DNA from: Rhododendron vialii | Taxonomy: Eukaryota; Streptophyta; Magnoliopsida; Ericales; Ericaceae | Direction: 5' to 3' | Assembly: GCF_030253575.1 (NCBI RefSeq) | Contig: NC_080557.1 | Location: forward strand, 19,618,501-19,682,500 | DNA: 64,000 bases | Shown here: piece after piece, positions 57,125 through 64,000 of the stretch | Layout of the letters: every line of letters starts with the position of its first letter | Position numbering within the stretch: the first letter of the stretch is position 1 | The notes under the pieces: model-generated | The model's input: only the letters and a program-made list of their open reading frames with translations | Database searches by the model: none | Told to the model about the DNA's origin: nothing | Program-made: the position numbers and the translations under genes

Positions 57125-60100
57125 AATCAAGGGTGTCGCCTCCACCCTCCACCAAGTCGTAAAGTTCATTGGTTGGAATGGCCGACTGGAAAGCCTTCGT
57201 GGAGACCAAATGCAATCAAAGAAGTGCTATATCAGCATGGTGACGAACACACAAAGTGTTTTGGATGTGCAATGCGTTGAGACATCTAATGTCCTAGTCC
57301 TAGAAGATGTTGGTTTGCCAACCGAACAAAGATCATACGAAGAGCTTATACGGATACCAATTACTGAAGACGGCGGGCGGTACTTTCTTGTTGGCAGCTC
57401 CTTGGACGAGACCGAACGTATGGAGATGTTTGAATTCCTTAAAAGGAACATTGAAGTGTTTGCTTGGACTCCCCAGGAAATGCCAGGAGTGGATCCCTCG
57501 TTCGTTTCTCACTTCTTAAACATTGATCAGAAACAAAAAGTCGGTGGTGTAGAAGGTCTGATGTTCAGCTGTTGTGCATATAGAGGCGGTAATGACGAAG
57601 GTAGACCAATTGTTGGAGGTGGGAGCGATTCGGGGGATTTTATATCCAACTTGGGTCGCCAATCCTGTTGTCGTACTAAAGAAAAATGGGAAGTTGAGGG
57701 TTTGCATCGACTATACAAACCTTAACGATGCTTGCCCGATGGATCGCTTTCCACTTCCTCGGATAGAACAAATGGTGGACACTATGGCGGGATACGAGCG
57801 ACTGAGTTTTATGGATGCGTACCGAGGCTACCACCAAATTGCTCTGGCGAAAGAGGACCAGGTGAAGATGACTTTCATTTCCCCTCGAGGAGCGTACTGT
57901 TATAACGTTGTTCCGTTTGGATTGAAGAATGCTGGGGCTACTTTTCAACAGACCATAACTAAAAAATTTCTTGGGATGCTCGGCAGAATATTGGAGGCCT
58001 ACATTGATGACATGGTATGTAAAAGTAAGTACGCTCGGGATTACCTTCGGCATTTGGGCGAGGTCTTTGCCGTTCTAAAACAACATAAGCTTCGCCTAAA
58101 CGCGGAGAAATGTGCGTTCGATGTTGGCTCTGGAAAATTCCTTGGTTACATGGTAAGCCGCCGAGGAATTGAGGCCGATCCAACACAACTCACAGTAGTG
58201 CAAAATATCCAAGCTCTAACTACAATCAAGGAGGTGCAACAACTCACGGGAATGGTGGCCGTGTTGAATTATTTCATTCGACGCTCAGATGATCTTTGCC
58301 GATCGTTCTTCCAAGCGATCAAGACTAGTCAACGACGGTTCGTGTGGACCGAGGAATGTGAGCGGGCTTTACAGTCATTAAAGGCATACCTTTCCCATGC
58401 TCCATTCCTCGTTACACCCCTGCCGGAAGAAGATTTGTACCTCTATCTTGTTGTTTCGGACCATGCAACCAGTTCAGTTCTCGTTCGGAAAGAAGGGATG
58501 GAACATCTGCCAATCTTTTACTCGAGCAAGACGATGATGGACTCTCAAACGAGGTATCTGCCTATGGAAAAGTTAGCATTGGCTCTTGTTTCAGCCAAAA
58601 CAAGCCTTTTGCCTTACTTTCAATGCCATAGAATTGTGGTCCTCACTGAGTTTCCTCTCAAAGCTGTGCTTCGAAAGACGGATTCATCAAATAGGATTTT
58701 GAAGTTTTCTCAGGATTTGGCCAACTTCGACATCCAATTTGAGCCCTAAATTGCCATTAGGGGACAGGCTTTGGCTGACTTCTTTGCTGAGCTTACTCCT
58801 GGGTTGCAAGATGAAGCCAATGCTCTGGCTACAGCTGCGGAAAAAGCTCGGATCGCCGACGAAGAAGCTTTTGTAGAGTGGAGTGATCCTCTTTCTGAAT
58901 CCTTGCGTGCTCAGTATACCGCAGGAACGAAAAAGCCTAAGAGAGAATGGAAGCTCTTTTCAGGAGTTGTTTGGCAAATGACGGTCGATGGGGCTTCCAA
59001 CGTTAACGGCGCAGGAGCTAGGATTGTTCTTGTCTCACCAAGTGGAACCGTTCACGAAAGTGTCGTTTCCATTGGCTACCCGGCAACAAACAATGAAGCC
59101 GAGTATGAAGCTCTTATTGTTGGCTTACAACTTGCACTTCGGCATGACGCAGATTCGGTGCATGTCTTTTGTGACTCTCGGCTGATTGTGGGGCATTTGA
59201 ATGACGACTACCAAGCCAAAGATGAACGTATGAACGCTTATGTTAGTCATGTCTTAGCGCTTTTCAAATAGTTCGACCGAGTGGAGGTGGAATGGATCGC
59301 TCGGGAACATAATGATCACGCTGACGCCCTAGCAGGTCTTGCTTCGGTTTACAAGACCTCGGGCAGTCACACCATTGTGTTTGATGAAGTTGAAACTCCT
59401 AGTTTCGAGCCATCCGTTTATCCGGTCATGACAATCACACTCGGTCCAAGTAAGATGGATCCAATAATTGCGTATTTAAAGAACCAAGTTCTCCCACCGA
59501 ACAGAAGGGAAGCACACAAGATCCGTTGTCAGGTAGCTAACTATTTCCTTGATCTGAATGATAATCTCTACCGAAGAACCTTCACTGGCCCCGACCTACG
59601 AGTTGTTCATGAAGATCAAGTAGAGAGTGTTTTGGACGAGCTTCACTCTAGAAGTTATGGGGCACATTCGGAAGGACGGACTATGGCCCAACAAGCGCTC
59701 ACCCAGGGTTATTGGTGGTTAAAGATGGTCAAACAGTAGGAGGATTATGTAAAACATTGTGTTCGGTGTCAGCAGTAAGCGTCACTCATCCACCAGCATG
59801 CCTTTCCTCTTAAAATGATCATCAGTCCATGACTGTTCGTGGTCTAGGCTTTTGACATTGTTGGCAAAATGCCAAAGGTGCCTGGCGGATTTGAGTACAT
59901 GCTTACGGCCACTGACTTATTTACTAAATGGGTAGAGGCTTCTCCACTGGTCAAGACCACAGTCGGGGATGTGGAACGTTTCATCTGGAAGCATATCATT
60001 TCTAGGTTCGGCGTACCTTACGCCATTCTTTCTGACAACAGCTCCCAGTTTGTTGCGGCTGCTATCAAAACCTTTTACAAAAAATGAAATATCACGATCC

Positions 60101-60681
60101 ACAACTCATCTGTGGCTTACCCCCAAGGCAATGGTCAAGCCGAGGCGTCCAACAAGACCATCACTTGGGGGCTCAAGCGTCATTTGGATCGGAAGCTCGG
60201 CTTGTGGGTTAAAAAGCTTCCTCATGTTCTATGGGCCTATCGTACTACTCCTCGGCAGTCCACCGGCTGCACTCCATTCTCAATGGCCTATGGAATGGAA
60301 GCTGTACTCCCCTTGTCCACATTGATCCCCACTACTCGAATGGAGAACTTCAACCACGTTGATAACAATGCTCTTGTGGGTGCTGAGTTGAACTTCGCTG
60401 AAGAACTTCGGGATAACGCCAACCTTTGGCATGCGGCGTATCAACAGGAAGTTGCTTGGGGCTACAACAAGAATGTTTGAGCTCGGCCGTTCAACGTTGG
60501 CGATTTGGTCTTTCGGATGGTCATCGAGGCAGCAAAGCTGACCAAGCTCAAGGATCCATATGAAGGTCCCTATCAAGTGGTGGAAAAGATTGGTCACGGC
60601 GTTTACAAACTCGCCGAGATGGATGGTATGCTAATCGCTAACCAGTGGAAAGCCCAAAAACTTAAGAAGTTCCACGGGTAA
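57125..60681 (+). pseudogene. Tat pol: reverse transcriptase, RNase H, integrase
   Basis: The coding region resumes after the Athila insert. The frame to about 57520 covers IKGVASTLHQVVK and FAWTPQEMPGVDPSF. A frameshift near 57530-57600 then leads to the reverse transcriptase (LRVCIDYTNLNDACP, FMDAYRGYHQIAL, VVPFGLKNAGATFQ, EAYIDDMVCKS with YIDD). RNase H follows (MTVDGASNVNGAGA, NNEAEYEALIVGL). The integrase has HCVRCQQ, AFDIVGKMP, ILSDNSSQF (usual Gly replaced by Ser) and GQAEASNKTI. It ends KLKKFHG-stop at 60681. About eight in-frame stop codons occur between 58747 and 60480 with no further frameshift. Confidence 0.87.
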
Positions 60682-61500
60682 CCTCGGCGTCCTCCTTTTC
60701 TCTTTTGCTCATTTGTAATTTCTATTTTTGTTCGGAATGTAAGCCTTCGGGCATTTTTATTCAATGAAAGTTTGTTTCTCCCCATTTTTGTTTTGCTTGG
60801 GTATATTATCTAGCCCAGGGTTCGTGCCTTCGGGTACAGGCACTTTCACCCAATGATCCTTCATTCGGGATGTTTGTTAGTCTTCGGGCAGTTCTTCGTT
60901 CAGGCAAACTTCTCGTAGCCCTTGGTAATCCCTTTGTTCGGGCAAAATTCTTGTAGCCCTTCCTCTATACTCGATTGGGTGCAGTGTTTTGGGCTTTGGT
61001 TACCCATTCTTCTGCCTTACTGGATTTCCGCCTTACTCCTCGGCAGTCCACTAAGATAGGGGGCTACCATATGGGTAAACCAAATGAAAAGATTTGAAAT
61101 ACCTGGCATTTTTTACATTTTTGGTTACATGAGCATTCAAACTCGTAAGCTTACTTGGTACATGTACATTTAAATAACACAGTAGGCAATCCGAGTGTTG
61201 GCAAAATACAAACATTCAAACATTCAGAAGAGGAATCAGAACGAGTAAAAAGACTTGTAAATTTTCTCTTAAAAACTCCCATCATTACAGAGGGCATTGC
61301 AGGTGGTGCATCGTTCATTGCAATCCCTTAAAAACATTCCTAACTTTACCGAGGTGTGGCAATAGTAGACCGTTTGGTGCCATCCTCAAACCTATATTAA
61401 TTACATACTTTGGTGCGACTAAGGCTTACTGTTCGACACCGACCATTTCAATGAAAATACTCAAATTCAGAAAACAAAAACAAACAACAAATTCCAAGGA
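60682..61500 (+). other. Tat element, untranslated stretch after pol
   Basis: No coding region was recognised. CTTCGGGCA / TTCGGGCA-type phrases recur between 60745 and 60950 (for example CCTTCGGGCA, TTCGGGTACAGGCA, TTCGGGCAGTTC, TTCGGGCAAAATTC), giving a loose short repeat. It separates pol from the antisense coding region. Confidence 0.55.
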
Positions 61501-63900
61501 TTAAACTTCGGGAGGAGCGTTGGTTAGAGACTGAGCAGGGTTTTCCGAGGAAACTTGAACACTTGTGACCTCGAGAGGATTAGCTGCTGGCTCAACGTCT
61601 TCGGCGGGAGCAAGGAGGGGGACTTCCACCAAAATCCTTCTTTCATCATCAAGCTCAACCCCTGCGTCATCAAGACCTTTGTTATAGCCAAGCATGAAGC
61701 TCTCCTTGTGTTGAGCCTCTTTTATTTCAACTTGGGCTTCCACAAGCTCATCTGCCGCGTCCTCCTCGGCCTAGAAGTACCCCTTGTCATAATATTCTTT
61801 GAGCTCCTTCTCCATCTCTTTTTTCATCTCTTCTCTATCCAGGGCTCTCCCCTCCTCCAGTCCTTCATCCTTTCCCTCGACCCTGGTATGCTCGGCCGAA
61901 TCCTGCAATCCCTTGATTAGGTCATTCAGATTTGTAATCTGAAGCTCTTGGCTTTGGCGCACAAGCTCGGATTGCTCCAAGCTCTTCTTGTACTCCTCGG
62001 TAACGTTCTGGTTGTGCACCACCGACTACTTCAGCAATTTTGTTTTCTTATCATGCTTGGTAAGATAGCATTGGGCGCTCATAATAGATTACGTGGCCTG
62101 TACACAAAATAAGTTAAAATTATTCGAGGAAAGTATAGCAAGCAGACAAGAAATTTATTGCAAGAATGTAAAATCGAAGTTACCCTTCCAACGTGAAAGT
62201 AATATTCACTTAGAGCAGCTTTTAGAGAAGGGGGGCTTTGGATGTCCCTCGGCAAGGCAAGCCCGGACTACAGAATGAACGCCAGCGAAGGATCCTCGTT
62301 CAAGCTATCAGATTTTAGGATTTGCTTTTTGTCAGGGGTGATGAAGTTCAGCATCCACGGAGTATTGACATCCGAGGCTAACTCCTTTCCCTCCTCTTTC
62401 TCTTCTTTTTCCATCTCCTCGCCCCTTGGAAGTTCAACCTCCGAACCTTTTGCCCTCAGAGTGGGTCTGGTCCTCTTGCTGGTAGGAGCGTCTTTTGGGG
62501 AGGAAGGGGCAGTTTGAGGTCGTTTGTGAGAATGTTGGGGAATTGGAGCCTTTTGGCTCGGAGCTGATCTTGAGGCCCTTGGCGCTTCAGATTTCCTCAG
62601 TTAGGCCTTTTCCCTATCTTTTTCCTCTAGCTTCTTCTGAAGAACGGCTCTTATGCTTCGGGGAGGCATTTCTTCTTGTTCAAGCAATGTCTCTTCGATT
62701 GGAAGCCGTAAAACCCCTCGGAGTGGTTTGTCCTTGCTCGGTAGAAGTTTCTCTAGAAGCTCAGTTTGACCTTCAGGAATCTGCTTCTCAGCTTCCTCAG
62801 TAGCCTTTTCTCGGATCTGACCTCCATAGGTTGCTTCGTACCTAAGGATTGTTGGGGCGTCTCTTTCTTCCCTCGGAATTGTGAGAAGAGCTGCAATAAG
62901 CCCGCAACCCTTTGCTGCCCTCAACAGGTCTTTGTTTAGCTTCGGAGTATCTGCCGAGCAAATAAAGTTAAACAATCATGAAACAACAATCATCTCTATT
63001 GTGCAATAATAGACATAACAAAAAAAAAAGATTTATGCTTACATGGATTTCCCCTTCAGGTAGCAACTTCGAATCGCCCGTACTCTAATTGAGGGAGCTG
63101 AAAGTTATCCCAAACCTCTAAGTAATCCGAGGCCCATTTCTCTGAATCATACATACCCTCGGGAATAATCTTTACCATATTCCTTCAGGAGCATAGATAA
63201 TATTGAGAATATCTAACGTTCCGAGACATCATGTAATTCTCAAAAATGTGGTAGGCTTCTAAAGGGAACATTTTTACCTTGGCTAATTTGATTACCGAGT
63301 GGATGATACGATAAGAGTTGACGCTCAATTGACACGGCATAAGATAAAAAATGTGAAGGATCTCTCTCAAGGCCCTGTGCATAAGGAACCGAAGCCCGCC
63401 TTCGGTGATCTCCATCAGAGGGACCATGATGTGCTCGTCACTAAATCTTATTTGAGATCCTAGGACGGGCGTTATGACAATGTCGTCCGGCACTTCATAA
63501 GTCCTCCGAAAAAGATCGATCCCCGTGTGATCCCTGAAACAATCCCAGTATGGGCAGGGATCTCTTCCTGTTCGGTCAGGGATCACGTCAGGATCCAAAG
63601 GTGTAATCTTTCTATGTACCCTCGGCACTTGAGAATATGACTCGCCGACAACACTGATCTCTTCGTCTAGCCGACTCGATGAAGCAACAGGTGTCTCCCT
63701 CTCAGATTCACCCTCGTAAGCTCCACCTTCGATTCCTCCTTCTTCTTTTTCATTCAGAGCCTCTGCCCCTTTCTCTGAAGACTCCCGTCAATGTTTATAA
63801 TATTGGGATCGGGACCCATTGCTTGGAGAGGGATTACCTTGGCTGGATAATCAATCCCTTCGATCCCCTCGGATATCCCACCGCTCGGTCCAATTCGGTA
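61501..63900 (-). pseudogene. Antisense ORF region (aORF) of the Tat element
   Basis: Coding-like frames run opposite to pol. The upstream block (63185-63628, and further upstream in another frame to about 63960) includes CPYWDCFRDHTGIDLF, GGLRFLMHRALREILHIFYL and MPCQLSVNSYRIIHSVIKLA. It resembles the conserved domain of proteins labelled putative gypsy-type transposon in plants. Later blocks are Lys/Glu-rich and likely coiled-coil (62601-62975; 61771-62022 with EEGRALDREEMKKEMEKEL), and the last ends at 61501. Breaks may be introns or mutations. Tat-lineage elements are known to carry an ORF in this place and orientation. Its function is unknown. Confidence 0.65.
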
Positions 63901-64000
63901 ATTCCGAGCTTCCTCTTTGATTATTTCGGCAAACTGAGGATCGACCCTACGGAAGGCTGATGCGCCGGAGTCTACTGATTGGGAAGACTTTCCAGATGAG

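Larger units (their letters stand above)
43639..64000 (+). mobile_element. Tat-lineage Ty3/gypsy retrotransposon (5' part to window end)
   Basis: This has a 5' LTR (43639-44447), primer-binding site, gag-protease (44570-47030), pol (57125-60681) and an antisense coding region (61501 onward). The 3' LTR is not in the window. The Athila element (47036-57119) splits it exactly within the protease/RT junction: frame phrase LGRAWLHG continues after the insert as IKGVASTLHQVVK. Integrase phrases (NGQAEASNKTI, VLWAYRTTPR, MAYGMEAVLP) are typical of the Tat/Ogre lineage. Multiple stops show it is dead. Confidence 0.85.

Overview
The window is nuclear DNA from a flowering plant, most likely a eudicot; family or species cannot be fixed from the sequence. 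The evidence is spliced genes with GT-AG introns, AT-rich spacers, and plant-type transposable elements: Athila and Tat Ty3/gypsy retrotransposons, L1-type LINEs with a DUF4283 ORF1, tRNA-derived SINEs, a PIF/Harbinger element, and several MITEs. I could reconstruct two host genes exon by exon, both on the minus strand. Most of the rest is mobile DNA, much of it nested.

Layout. 1-5470: AT-rich spacer with two SINE remnants, a Stowaway MITE and a 2.33-kb solo LTR (3141-5470, target duplication GTTGA). 5771-17429: a six-exon gene for a 498-residue RING-H2 E3 ubiquitin ligase with an N-terminal MGSS myristoylation-type signal; its introns carry MITEs. 17430-20275: spacer with a nested MITE cluster, including an 821-bp fold-back element with a 9-bp target duplication, and a LINE 3' end. 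20276-32487: a four-exon gene for the ALG8-type dolichyl-P-Glc glucosyltransferase (535 residues). Its last intron has grown to 9.4 kb by insertion of a LINE and other repeats, and its first intron holds two decayed extra copies of the end of exon 1. 32488-35014: promoter side and MITEs. 35015-40945: a decayed PIF/Harbinger element with a Myb/SANT-like ORF1, a DDE transposase with two introns, and an unexpected GRF-type zinc finger/membrane ORF.

41515-64000 is a four-level nest. A LINE fragment (41515-41998) is interrupted by a gypsy-type LTR (41999-43638). That LTR is interrupted by a Tat-lineage gypsy element (43639 to beyond the window end), which is split by a nearly intact, young Athila-type element (47036-57119, opposite strand, 1239-bp LTRs, target duplication CATGG). 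The Tat element carries antisense coding sequence downstream of pol.

The two host genes are unrelated in role. One should tag proteins with ubiquitin, probably at a membrane if it is acylated. The other adds the second glucose to the lipid-linked oligosaccharide in the ER before N-glycosylation. No CRISPR array, rRNA or convincing tRNA gene was seen, and nothing here suggests a new multi-gene system. The most unusual structures are the ALG8 partial-exon repeats, the extra ORF in the Harbinger element, the fold-back element full of telomere-like units, and the phased palindromes in the solo LTR.
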